Below, in pieces: positions 26,814 through 35,626 of a stretch of DNA of 64,000 bases (position 1 is its first letter; each line of letters opens with the position of its first letter). This DNA is from SZUA-36 sp963749115 (GTDB taxonomy: Bacteria > Pseudomonadota > Gammaproteobacteria > Xanthomonadales > SZUA-36): assembly GCA_963749115.1 (NCBI GenBank), contig CAVVLP010000014.1:62001-126000 (forward strand), written 5' to 3'. The position numbers and the translations under genes were made by a program. The notes beneath the pieces were generated by a model that was given only the letters and a program-made list of their open reading frames with translations, was not told the DNA's origin and searched no databases.

Positions 26814-27535
26814 TCATCAATTCCCGTTTCAAGCACCGCATCAAGCACTACCTCAATAACGGCGCCAAACGCATTTTGCCGTGTTTCGTGGGATGCCCTT
26901 TCACCGGTTGGAATAACGTCACTTACTGAAAGTATAGTCAAGGCGCGCCTGCCGTGCTGATGAGCCAGTGCATACAAAGCAGCGGACTCCATATCCAATG
27001 CAAGAACCCCCATTTTCTGCACCTTATCGATAAAGGTTTCATCGGGATGATAAAACCAGTCTGAGGAAAACACATTGCCGGTTCTTATCTTCAGATTCCT
27101 TTGAACTGCTTTTTCATAAACCCGGCGTAACAGTGCAAAGTCTGCACTGGCCGAAAAGTCATAGCCACCGAAGCGTTGCCGGTTCATCACAGAGTCGGTG
27201 CTCGCCGCGCTTGCCATTACCAGGTCACCCACTTGCATATCAGCTAACAGGCCACCGCAGGTACCCACGCGAATAATCTGTTTCACGTCGTAATAATCAT
27301 ACAGTTCATGCGCATAAATGCTGATGGACGGCATGCCCATGCCCGAACCCATGATCGAGACGGGTTTACCCTTGAATGTCCCGGTAAACCCAAACATGTT
27401 GCGCACGCTGGTAACCATCTCGACATCTTCAAGATAGCTATTGGCCAGTGCTTGTGCCCGCAGCGGGTCCCCTGGCATCAACACGGTTTCTGCAAATTGC
27501 CCCTTCGATGCTGCAATATGTGGCGTTCCGTCCAT
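26810..27535 (-). CDS. deoD: purine-nucleoside phosphorylase, DeoD type
   Basis: Phosphorolysis of purine (deoxy)ribonucleosides in the cytosol. It matches E. coli DeoD: TPHIAASKGQFAETVLMPGDP at the start (a few residues apart), MGSGMGMPSISIY, and the active-site SDVIPTGE. ATG 27533-27535 has AAGGA eight bases ahead and is preferred over a TTG six codons upstream. It is placed between deoA and cdd. Confidence 0.93.
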   Translation of the reverse strand: MDGTPHIAASKGQFAETVLMPGDPLRAQALANSYLEDVEMVTSVRNMFGFTGTFKGKPVSIMGSGMGMPSISIYAHELYDYYDVKQIIRVGTCGGLLADMQVGDLVMASAASTDSVMNRQRFGGYDFSASADFALLRRVYEKAVQRNLKIRTGNVFSSDWFYHPDETFIDKVQKMGVLALDMESAALYALAHQHGRRALTILSVSDVIPTGERASHETRQNAFGAVIEVVLDAVLETGIDE

Positions 27536-27549
27536 CTCTTGTTCCTTTT

Positions 27550-28894
27550 TCAAGTACTGCTTTGAATTTTTTGGTTTTGCTCATGATAATTTGTTCGTAA
27601 ACGGCAGGCTAAGGCATCCTTGGGCCGGCCGATGACAATAGCCTCTGAAAGCGCTTCAGCAGCGGTTTGCCATGCCGTTTCATCCGCCGCATGAATGGTA
27701 ACCAGCGGATCACCCTTGTTTAGCTTGTCACCGACCAGGCAAAAGCCGGACAGACCCACCCGGTGATCAATGATGTCATCAACACTTTCGCGACCACCCC
27801 CCAGGGTGACGATACTGAGACCAATCTCCCGGGTGTCCATGAATTCAATACAGCCATCAGCCGTCGCCGTTAATGCACGCACCACCGGAGCCGGAGGCAG
27901 GTATTTCGTCGGATTATCGACGAGGTCAGCCGGGCCACCCTGCATATTTACCATACGCGCAAAACTCTCCGCGGCCATTCCTGTTTCAAGCACCCTGTTC
28001 AATATTGAATCGTGCTGTTTTCTGATTTTCAGCCAAACCGCCCAACAACAACATTTCACTACCCAATGACATAATGACATCCTCAAGCCTGGGCTGACGA
28101 TAACCGTTCCCAAGAAACTCGATGACTTCCATTATTTCCAACGCATTACCGGCGCTGCGGGCCAGCGGTTGGTTCATGTCGGTGATCAATGCAGAGCATG
28201 GCAAGCCGGCTAACGCGGCAACTTCAATAAGATTCGCCGCCAGGTCCCTGGCGCGATTACGTTCACACATAAATGCGCCATTACCGGTTTTTATATCCAA
28301 TACCAGGCCATCAAGTCCCTCAGCCAGTTTCTTTGAAAGAATGGATGCCACGATCAGCGGTATCGAGTCCACCGTGGCGGTGACATCACGGACGGCATAT
28401 ATCCGGCCATCTGCAGGGGCCAGGTTGCCTCCCTGGGCAGTCATGGCCAGACCGGCTTTTCGCACGGTTTGATAGAAGGTGTGTTCTGAGGGATGGACAT
28501 CAAAACCGGGAATGCTTTCCAGTTTATCCACGGTCCCACCGGTATGGCCCAGACCTCGACCGGTTATCATCGGAATATAGGCCCCACACGCCGCCAGCAT
28601 CGGAGCCAAAACCAGGCTTACCAGGTCACCGACACCACCCGTGGAGTGTTTGTCGAGAACCGGACCATCCAGATCAGACCAATGCAGGCAATGCCCGGTG
28701 TCACGCATGGCCAGGGTAAGCGCAGATTGTTCCGCCATGCTCATGTTTTGTAAATACACGGCCATTGTGAAAGCGCCTATCTGGGCATCACAGACCTGCC
28801 CCCCCGCAACACCATCAACAAAGCCCCTTATCTCGTCTGCGGTCAATTCCCGACCGTCTCGCTTGGCTTTTATGATTTCTCTGGGCGGCAACAT
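27550..28894 (-). CDS. deoA: thymidine phosphorylase (frame break)
   Basis: Pyrimidine nucleoside phosphorylase giving thymine and deoxyribose-1-phosphate. It has the DKHSTGGVGD phosphate-binding motif and SKKLAEGLDGLVLDIKTG (split here). An extra G in CAGGGTG near 27998 breaks the frame; corrected length is 447 residues. It is the first gene of deoA-deoD-cdd. deoB and deoC are not in the window. Confidence 0.92.
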
Positions 28895-28957
28895 ACATTC
28901 ATGATAGCAGCGTATGTGTTTGAATGGTTCAAAGCAGTCTTTTATAACAAGGAACGT

Positions 28958-28976
28958 GGCAGGCTAAATGCCTGCC
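28958..28976 (-). terminator. hairpin after nrdJb
   Basis: GGCAGGC-TAAAT-GCCTGCC lies just beyond the nrdJb stop and before deoA. No T run follows on the minus strand, so it may be a weak terminator or an mRNA-stabilising hairpin. Confidence 0.35.
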
Positions 28977-28982
28977 CAGCCC

Positions 28983-29708
28983 TTACCCGCACTTGGAATA
29001 ACCACACGACAGACAGGTCGCGCAATTATCCATAACCACCACCGCTTTGGTATGACACTTATTGCACAAAGTGGCCGAGGCGGGGTAGCCGGTTTCCTCT
29101 CCGGACAAATTATCTGCTATTTTGATTTGAGCGTTCTCAGCTTCGGCTCTTTTCTGGTTAAGGATGAGCATTTGCTGCTCAGATAACTCTTCTTTTTCCA
29201 TCAAGCCGATTTTTTGCATATGATGCGCGATCACATCACCGATCTCGGCAATGATGGAAGGCATGAATCTACCGCCGGGTTTAAAGTAACCGCCCTTCGG
29301 ATCGAATACCGCCTGCAGTTCCTCGGCAAGAAAAGTGACATCTCCTCCTTTGCGAAAAACAGCCGACATCAACCGGGTCAACGCCACGATCCACTGAAAG
29401 TGATCCATGTTCTTGGAGTTAATGAAAATCTCAAACGGCCTGCGCTGCTCATGCACAGTCCCCTGGTTGAGTATGATATCGTTGATGGTCACATACATCG
29501 CATGATCATCAAGTGGTGTTTTTATTTTGTAAGTTGACCCTTCCAGTGACTCCATGCCTTCGGGACGCATGATCTTTTCGGTCATGCGGATGACTTTAGC
29601 TGAGCTGCGGGCCTCCTTCTCATCAGCAGCACGCGCTATGGCAGCTAATTCTTCTTCCGGCTTTACGACTTCATAGCCGGCAATGTGTTTGTTAATTTTG
29701 ATCGTCAT
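28983..29708 (-). CDS. nrdJb: class II ribonucleotide reductase, small C-terminal chain
   Basis: A 241-residue protein matching the separate C-terminal chain of the split B12-dependent reductase known from Pseudomonas aeruginosa (NrdJb). The central part carries RRPFEIFINSKNMDHFQW. The end is a zinc-type CNKCHTK...CATCLSCGYSKCG, which likely holds the redox cysteines that re-reduce the active site. It lies 16 bp downstream of nrdJa, so both are made from one transcript. Confidence 0.88.
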   Translation of the reverse strand: MTIKINKHIAGYEVVKPEEELAAIARAADEKEARSSAKVIRMTEKIMRPEGMESLEGSTYKIKTPLDDHAMYVTINDIILNQGTVHEQRRPFEIFINSKNMDHFQWIVALTRLMSAVFRKGGDVTFLAEELQAVFDPKGGYFKPGGRFMPSIIAEIGDVIAHHMQKIGLMEKEELSEQQMLILNQKRAEAENAQIKIADNLSGEETGYPASATLCNKCHTKAVVVMDNCATCLSCGYSKCG

Positions 29709-29724
29709 TTGTTCAATATTCCGT

Positions 29725-31872
29725 CTAAAATTTTCCGTAATAACCCTCTTTCAAAGCGTCAAACAGATTGGCTGCGGTATGCACCTCGCCATCATATTCA
29801 ATCTCTTCGTTACCTTTCACTTCAACCACATCACCGTCTTCAAGCACAAAACGATAGGTTGTATTTGCAAGGTCGTCCTCTTTTACCAGCACACCCTGGA
29901 ATGCCTCCGGATTGAACCGGAAAGTTGTACAACCTTTGAGACCTTTGCTATGTGCATAGGTATAAATATTCTTGAACTTTTCATAGGGGTAATCGGTCGG
30001 CACATTTGCAGTCTTGGAAATAGACGAATCGATCCACTTCTGCGCTGCCGCCTGAATATCAACGTGCTCAGCCGGTGAGACGTCCTCCGATGTAATGAAT
30101 TGCTCCGGTAACCTGGTTTTCTCATCATCCGAACCCGGCATCGCATCCGGATTCACAAATTCACGGTAAGCCAGCAATTCATAACTGAAAACTTCTACTT
30201 TTTCCTTACTCTTCTTACCTTCGCGGATTACATTGCGACTGTAATGGTGGGCAAAGCTGGGCTCGATTCCGTTTGAAGCATTGTTGGCCAGTGACAGGGA
30301 AATCGTACCGGTGGGTGCAATCGAAGTATGGTGAGTGAAACGACCACCCTCCTTTGCCAACGCGTCTATCAATTCCGGATCGATCTCTTCAATCTGTTGC
30401 ATATAGCGACTGTACTTCGCATGCAGTACCGAACCACTAACCGAATCTCCTACCTGGTAACCATCGGCGACCATTTCCGGTCGTATACGCAACATCGCCG
30501 CGGTGACCCTGAATGCCTCATTCATGACCGGGGCCGGGCCTTTTTCCCGGGCCAGCTCCAGCGATTCCTGCCATCCGGCAATGGCCATTTCACGGGCAAT
30601 CTTATCCGTAAACTCAAGTGATTCCGGGGATCCGTATTTCATGCCCAACAGTACCAGTGTAGACCCCAGGCCCAGGAACCCCATGCCGTGCCGGCGCTTA
30701 CGTTCAATTTCATCACGCTGTTTACCCAGCGGCAAGCCATTGATTTCGACTACATTATCCAACATGCGGGTAAAAACTTTTACGACATTCCGATATTCTT
30801 CCCAGTTGAACTTCGCATCATCGGTAAAGGCTTGATCAACAAAACGGGTCAGGTTAATTGAGCCAAGCAGGCAGGCACCATAGGGTGGTAACGGCTGTTC
30901 GCCACAAGGGTTGGTCGCGCGGATATTCTCGCAAAACCAGTTGTTGTTCATTTCATTGATACGGTCGACCATGATGAAACCCGGCTCAGCAAAGTCATAG
31001 GTAGATGACATGATCATGTCCCACATACGGCGCGCCGGTAATGTTTTATAGACCTTACAGGCGACCAACCCGTCTTCACGTTGTACATAGTCGTCCAACA
31101 GGGGCCACTCCCGCCACAGTACCTGTTCCGGGTCATCGATATCCAGTTCGCTGGCTTCCTGGGGTGTTATCGGAAACGCCAATGCCCAGTTTGCATCAGC
31201 TTCGACAGCATGCATGAATTCATCTGTGATCAGCAAAGAGCAATTGAACTGGCGCAAACGGCCGTCTTCACGCTTGGCCCTGATGAACTCCATTGCGTCG
31301 GGATGACCAATGTCAAAAGTCGCCATCTGGGCGCCTCTTCTGCCACCGGCGGAAGAAACGGTGAAGCACATCTTGTCATAGATATCCATGAAGCTCAGCG
31401 GGCCGGAAGTATAGGCCCCGGCACCGGAAACGTAAGCACCTTTTGGACGCAACGTTGAGAATTCGTAACCGATACCACAACCTGCTTTGAGTGTCAGGCC
31501 GGCTTCGTGCACCTTGTCCAGGATGCCATTCATGGAATCCTTTATGGTTCCGGAAACCGTGCAATTTATCGTGGAGGTTGCCGGTTTGTGATCGCGCGCT
31601 CCTGCATTGGATGTAATCCTGCCGGCAGGTATCGCACCACGTCGCAAGGCCCACAAAAAAGACTGGTACCAATGCTCCCGCAGCTCCTTGGTTTTTTCGA
31701 CCTCCGAAATAGCCAGTGCGACTCTTTTATAGGTATCATCGATATTGACATCGATGCTCTCGCCAATCTTCGATTTCAGTCGATACTTCTTATCCCATAT
31801 ATCAAGAGATGCTTCCTGGAAAGGAACTGCTTGAATATCAGTGTCTATGGCCTCAACCCGAACGCTACTCAT
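29725..31872 (-). CDS. nrdJa: class II (adenosylcobalamin) ribonucleotide reductase, catalytic chain
   Basis: A 715-residue catalytic chain that reduces ribonucleotides with adenosylcobalamin, without needing oxygen or absence of it. It shows KAGCGIGYEFS, NPCGEQPLPPYGACLLGSIN (active-site cysteines and glutamate) and SIAPTGTISLSLANNASNGIEP, split over the sequence. The split from nrdJb is natural in this subgroup, as both ends are family-like and separated by an intergenic gap. Two NrdR boxes lie upstream. Confidence 0.92.
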   Translation of the reverse strand: MSSVRVEAIDTDIQAVPFQEASLDIWDKKYRLKSKIGESIDVNIDDTYKRVALAISEVEKTKELREHWYQSFLWALRRGAIPAGRITSNAGARDHKPATSTINCTVSGTIKDSMNGILDKVHEAGLTLKAGCGIGYEFSTLRPKGAYVSGAGAYTSGPLSFMDIYDKMCFTVSSAGGRRGAQMATFDIGHPDAMEFIRAKREDGRLRQFNCSLLITDEFMHAVEADANWALAFPITPQEASELDIDDPEQVLWREWPLLDDYVQREDGLVACKVYKTLPARRMWDMIMSSTYDFAEPGFIMVDRINEMNNNWFCENIRATNPCGEQPLPPYGACLLGSINLTRFVDQAFTDDAKFNWEEYRNVVKVFTRMLDNVVEINGLPLGKQRDEIERKRRHGMGFLGLGSTLVLLGMKYGSPESLEFTDKIAREMAIAGWQESLELAREKGPAPVMNEAFRVTAAMLRIRPEMVADGYQVGDSVSGSVLHAKYSRYMQQIEEIDPELIDALAKEGGRFTHHTSIAPTGTISLSLANNASNGIEPSFAHHYSRNVIREGKKSKEKVEVFSYELLAYREFVNPDAMPGSDDEKTRLPEQFITSEDVSPAEHVDIQAAAQKWIDSSISKTANVPTDYPYEKFKNIYTYAHSKGLKGCTTFRFNPEAFQGVLVKEDDLANTTYRFVLEDGDVVEVKGNEEIEYDGEVHTAANLFDALKEGYYGKF

Positions 31873-31912
31873 TAATTATCCCGCTTAATTGCTTGGTTTT
31901 ATTTAATTATAG

Positions 31913-31960
31913 ACACAAGCTATTGTGCCGCCCCTACTCGGAGAACACAAGATATTGTGT
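31913..31960. promoter_or_regulatory. pair of NrdR boxes
   Basis: Two 16-bp elements, ACACAAGCTATTGTGC (31913-31928) and ACACAAGATATTGTGT (31945-31960), match the NrdR consensus ACACWATATATWGTGT closely. Their centres are 32 bp apart, three helical turns, the standard arrangement upstream of nrd operons. They lie about 40-90 bp before the nrdJa start and predict repression by NrdR when dATP is plentiful. Confidence 0.88.
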
Positions 31961-32178
31961 CTGAGGTGGAGAACAATACCGACGATCAGCGGCACTGTCA
32001 AATCGGCTTTTGTGTCAGGTGGTATCAGCCACAATTCGGAAATATTGATTTCAATTCATAAAGTTACAGAGATTCCGACGTTTTTTAAGCGCTCAGCGTC
32101 AAGTAAGGTAGTCATGAAAACCTTGGTAACAAAGGATTTCGTTTCGTCGCAAAATTCTAAAAACCTGGAGATTCAACT
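31961..32178. other. intergenic remainder upstream of nrdJa
   Basis: Beyond the NrdR boxes no gene is recognised. An open frame from 31925 to 32182 has no family-like composition and runs through the NrdR site. The region ends with GGAG (32167-32170) ahead of the small frame at 32179. Confidence 0.4.
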
Positions 32179-32352
32179 GTGAAACACTTTTTTAGACCCA
32201 TTTTTACCCTGCTGGCGTTTGCATTATTGACTTTCGTTTCTGTGCGGGCGAAAACCCGGTAGAAAATACTCATCGCACTTGAAGCTGATGATATCGAAAA
32301 GCTTCATGAAGAATACAAAAGCACTGACGGCTACAAGCTCACCGTCATTTAA
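32179..32352 (+). pseudogene. small signal-peptide protein remnant with in-frame TAG
   Basis: GTG at 32179, nine bases after GGAG, opens a signal-like segment MKHFFRPIFTLLAFALLTFV, but a TAG stop follows at codon 28 (32260-32262). The same frame then stays open to TAA 32350-32352 and reads like a charged helical tail (ADDIEKLHEEYKSTDGYK). Either a 57-residue exported protein is interrupted by one substitution, or the gene is decaying, or both ends are unrelated. A strong terminator follows at 32402, suggesting a real transcription unit. Confidence 0.4.
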
Positions 32353-32401
32353 AAAGTACATGCCACGGAATATTGATAAATTAATTTAGCGTTATACTTA
32401 T

Positions 32402-32440
32402 GGCCCTGCCCGGGTTTTCCCGGCAGGGCCTATTATTGTG
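32402..32440 (+). terminator. rho-independent terminator before trmL
   Basis: GGCCCTGCC-c-GGG, loop TTTT, CCC-GGCAGGGCC (32402-32430), then TATTATTGTGTTT. It would end transcription of the small unit at 32179, and trmL starts 33 bp later. Confidence 0.65.
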
Positions 32441-32462
32441 TTTCCTGATCAGATTTTCTCAT

Positions 32463-32927
32463 ATGTTAAACATCATTCTTTACCAGCCGGAGATCCCGCC
32501 CAATACCGGCAATATCATCCGTCTGTGTGCCAATACCGGCGCCAGGCTGCACCTGGTGGGTCCACTCGGATTTCAACTGGACAATACCCGTCTCAAACGG
32601 GCCGGACTCGATTACGCAGAAATGGCCCGTGTTCAGCAATACTTGAACTGGAACACATTCAAACAAGAGCACCCTGAAATGAGAATCTGGGCGTTCAGCA
32701 CACGCGGACAAAAACCCTACAACGAGGCTGATTTCAAGGCGGGTGATGGCTTGCTGTTCGGGCCGGAAACCAGGGGACTGCCTGAAACCGTGTTGGCTGA
32801 AACGGGTTCTGAACACTGTTTGCATCTACCCATGGCAGATGCTTCACGCAGCCTTAACCTGTCCAACACGGTGGCTGTTGGCGTATATGAAGCCTGGAGA
32901 CAACTGGGTTTCGCAACCGGGAACTGA
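32463..32927 (+). CDS. trmL: tRNA (cytidine/uridine-34 2'-O)-methyltransferase
   Basis: SPOUT-class methyltransferase modifying the wobble base of tRNA-Leu isoacceptors. It has PEIPPNTGNIIRLCANTG at the start, FGPETRGLP in the middle and the knot region SLNLSNTVAVGVYEA; 154 residues is normal. The start is ATG 32463; the frame opens upstream inside the terminator hairpin, which rules out the earlier start. It converges on gpsA. Confidence 0.95.
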   Translation: MLNIILYQPEIPPNTGNIIRLCANTGARLHLVGPLGFQLDNTRLKRAGLDYAEMARVQQYLNWNTFKQEHPEMRIWAFSTRGQKPYNEADFKAGDGLLFGPETRGLPETVLAETGSEHCLHLPMADASRSLNLSNTVAVGVYEAWRQLGFATGN

Positions 32928-33019
32928 TGCAACACCGGGTAATCAGCTAACCCGCATATTTCACCAGTATCCCGGAATAAGGCGCCGGGCAGATGCCACT
33001 GGACGCCGGGCTGGACTGA

Positions 33020-33043
33020 AGGTCATAGCCGTAGCTATGGCCT
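33020..33043. other. hairpin between trmL and gpsA
   Basis: In the 278-bp convergent gap a 10-bp stem AGGTCATAGC/GCTATGGCCT with loop CGTA (one G-U pair) is flanked by several GCCGGG/CCCGG fragments. No T tract follows on either strand. It could be a degenerate intergenic palindromic element; no second copy was seen in the window. Confidence 0.35.
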
Positions 33044-33205
33044 GAGGGAAGACCAAGGCCAGTGGTATATGAACAAGCCAGAGCCGGGATAGGTATCGAG
33101 CCGGGTACAGTGTGTACCATGAGAATTATTTGAAATTATGGCTTTTAATTTATCTATATCAATTACTTACAAAGAGGTTCGCTACCGACTGGTAAAATAT
33201 GCGGG

Positions 33206-34213
33206 CTAATCGCCGTATTCTGCTTTCTGTTCCCTGGCCAACAACCTGGCAACCCCTTCCACCGGGTTCCAGCCAAGATGAATGATACCGTTAACCTGCT
33301 CTGTGATGGGCATGTTGATCTCATGCTGTATGGCCAGACGCTGAACTTCGGCGGCGCTGTTAACACCTTCAACCACCTGGCCAATTTCTTCCAGCGCCTG
33401 TTCAAGTGTCTTGCCTTCCCCAAGTTTCAAACCGAGCCGCCGGTTACGCGACAGATCACCGGTGCAGGTCAAGATCAAATCGCCCGCACCCGCCAGACCC
33501 ATCAGTGTCTCCGGTTTGGCGTTTAACGCCGCACCAAGACGCATCATCTCAGCAAGCCCACGGGTGATCAGGGCAGCCCGGGCATTGTCACCCAAAGCCA
33601 TACCGTCGCAGATACCGGTTGCCACAGCCATGACATTCTTGACCGCTCCACCCAACTCCGCACCGATCATGTCGTCACTGGTATAGGCACGGAAACGTCC
33701 GCCATGCAGGGCATCTGCCATGGTTTTGGTAAAATCGCGGTCGGGACCCGCCACCGTTATTGCGGTTGGCAGGTTCATCGCCACCTCTTTTGCAAATGAT
33801 GGTCCGGTTGCGATAGCCAATGGCGTGCTTTCGGGTAACAGTTCCAGTGCGACCTGGTGTAATAAACGGCCGCTTCCCGGCTCAAAGCCCTTACAAGCCC
33901 AGGCGACGCCCTGCCCCGGCACCAAAACCTCACGAATGGTCTTCATGACCGAGGCAAAGGCGTAGCTTGGGGTTACCACCAGTACATGGTCAGCAGCTTT
34001 GACAGCAGTGAGCATGTCGATTTCGACAACAATGGATTCAGGTATATCAATACCCGGAAGATAACGCTGGTTCAGACGTGTTGCCCGAATTCTTTCCAGG
34101 TTTTCCGTATCGCGGTCCCACAGGATACTATGGGAACCGCTACGATCCAGTTGCAAGGCCAGGGCGGTTCCCCAGGAACCGGCACCCAGCACTGCAATCT
34201 GGGGACCCATCAT
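33206..34213 (-). CDS. gpsA: NAD(P)-dependent glycerol-3-phosphate dehydrogenase
   Basis: Makes sn-glycerol-3-phosphate for phospholipids in the cytosol. It has the GAGSWGTALALQL Rossmann motif, GPSFAKEV, LGGAVKNVMAVATG with the catalytic lysine, and GLAGAGDLILTCT; 335 residues is typical. It follows secB by 3 bp, a conserved secB-gpsA pair. Confidence 0.97.
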   Translation of the reverse strand: MMGPQIAVLGAGSWGTALALQLDRSGSHSILWDRDTENLERIRATRLNQRYLPGIDIPESIVVEIDMLTAVKAADHVLVVTPSYAFASVMKTIREVLVPGQGVAWACKGFEPGSGRLLHQVALELLPESTPLAIATGPSFAKEVAMNLPTAITVAGPDRDFTKTMADALHGGRFRAYTSDDMIGAELGGAVKNVMAVATGICDGMALGDNARAALITRGLAEMMRLGAALNAKPETLMGLAGAGDLILTCTGDLSRNRRLGLKLGEGKTLEQALEEIGQVVEGVNSAAEVQRLAIQHEINMPITEQVNGIIHLGWNPVEGVARLLAREQKAEYGD

Positions 34214-34216
34214 TTG

Positions 34217-34729
34217 TCAGGCGTTACCCTGAACTTCCAGGTTCTCAGCAGCACTTGCCTGCGCCTGTGCTTCCTGCATACGTTGCGCATAAATCTGATC
34301 AAAATTGATCGGCTGCAACACCAGCGGCGGAAAACCACCTTCGGCTACCAGGTCGGTAATCATGCGGCGCGCGTAAGGGAATAAGGTGTGCGGACAAAGC
34401 GTGTTCAACGCAGCGTGTTTCCCTTGTTCAGGCAGACCGGCGATGGCAAAAATACCCGCCTGCTGAACCTCAGCGAGATAGGCTGTCTTCTCATCAAGAC
34501 TTGCTGTTACGGTAACCGTCAAAACAACTTCATGAACACCTTCAGCGAGATCTTCAACTTTCTGGGCAAGGTTCAGTTTAATCTCAACCTGTCCATCTTC
34601 CTGGAAAATCTGTGGTGCATTGGGAAGCTCAAAAGATACGTCTTTCACGTATAACTTCTGGAGCTGAAATTGTGCCTGCGGCTGTTCTTCGGTTGCTGCG
34701 GCCTGATTCTGTTCTTCTGCCATGGTCAT
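34217..34729 (-). CDS. secB: protein-export chaperone SecB
   Basis: Tetrameric chaperone that keeps preproteins unfolded and delivers them to SecA. The conserved core QLQKLYVKDVSFELPNAP and CPHTLFPYARRMITDLV are present. There are two possible starts two codons apart (34729 or 34723). Both give the usual length of about 170 residues with a Q-rich leader. It forms a tight operon with gpsA. grxC, which often precedes secB, is absent. Confidence 0.96.
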   Translation of the reverse strand: MTMAEEQNQAAATEEQPQAQFQLQKLYVKDVSFELPNAPQIFQEDGQVEIKLNLAQKVEDLAEGVHEVVLTVTVTASLDEKTAYLAEVQQAGIFAIAGLPEQGKHAALNTLCPHTLFPYARRMITDLVAEGGFPPLVLQPINFDQIYAQRMQEAQAQASAAENLEVQGNA

Positions 34730-34826
34730 ATTTCTCTTTGCTATGAATAGTTAGTGCCATTCACCTGGTGATGAAGTGACAAGGAAAATTATCTCATTAC
34801 GCCATCGGTATAACCAGACAGCATTT

Positions 34827-35252
34827 CTACTTGCGTGCCAGCGGGTACTGATCCGCCACCCACTGTGTGGTCCCGCCTTTGAGTACGGCCACATCAGTTG
34901 CACCCAATTTAACCAGTTTCGCTGCCGCCGTATGGGCGGTCTGACCGTTTTTGCATACCACCAGTATCGGATCAGACTTTATTTTAGCAATGTCCGGGTC
35001 GGTCTCGCTGAACCGGGACAAGGCAATATGCTTCGCGCCGGCCAGGTGTCCTTTTGAGAAATCCGCGGCTGTTGATATATCAACAATCGAGGTTTTCCCA
35101 TGATTGATTTTTTGAACAGCCTGTTGCGGTGTTAACTCTGTGTAACCCCGCGTATGCCGGCTGATTTCCGTCCAGATAAGTACCAATATGATACCCGCAA
35201 AACCGGCCACCAACATGGCATGATTACCTGCAAATTCAATCAACTGTCCCAC
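34827..35252 (-). CDS. membrane-anchored rhodanese (YibN-like)
   Basis: One N-terminal membrane segment (MLVAGFAGIILVLIW) followed by a rhodanese domain with active cysteine in VVCKNGQTAH. It is equivalent by position and layout to E. coli YibN. The GTG at 35252 is preferred as start because AGGAG lies eight bases upstream; a TTG six codons earlier would overlap that site. The sulfur donor or acceptor is unknown. It precedes secB-gpsA on the same strand. Confidence 0.83.
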   Translation of the reverse strand: MGQLIEFAGNHAMLVAGFAGIILVLIWTEISRHTRGYTELTPQQAVQKINHGKTSIVDISTAADFSKGHLAGAKHIALSRFSETDPDIAKIKSDPILVVCKNGQTAHTAAAKLVKLGATDVAVLKGGTTQWVADQYPLARK

Positions 35253-35626
35253 TTTTCGGTCTCCTGACAATCATCCGGTGGTAAAAACCGGAGGCCTGAT
35301 TCAATCAAATTCAACCCGCAATAGCAGGTCTCATTTCCTGAATGCTTTTGCGTTATACGGTTTATTCCACCGCATTTAACCTGCGACTGGCCTTATGTTG
35401 TGAAATAATACGCTCACAGCAATATCGGTTTTCGAGTCACGCATTCGCAGCGGCCATTAACTCCACCGCGCGCCTGAGTCATGTGGTGGCACAGGTGTTA
35501 ATTTGCAAGAGTCATCCGTAAAATTTTACCCTGGCAGCATTGAATTACGTCCGGGTTGCGTTGCAGATGTGTAACCGAAACAGGCGCTTAAGAAGTATAT
35601 AAATTGCCCTTTAAAATGGAAACTCA
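35253..35626. other. divergent intergenic region rhodanese/gpmI
   Basis: Holds the ribosome site of the rhodanese gene at its left end and must carry divergent promoters. No confident -35/-10 pair, operator or RNA structure was recognised in it. Confidence 0.4.

Noticed and set aside
31925..32182. 85-codon frame upstream of nrdJa
   Set aside because: It runs across an NrdR box and has no protein-like features.
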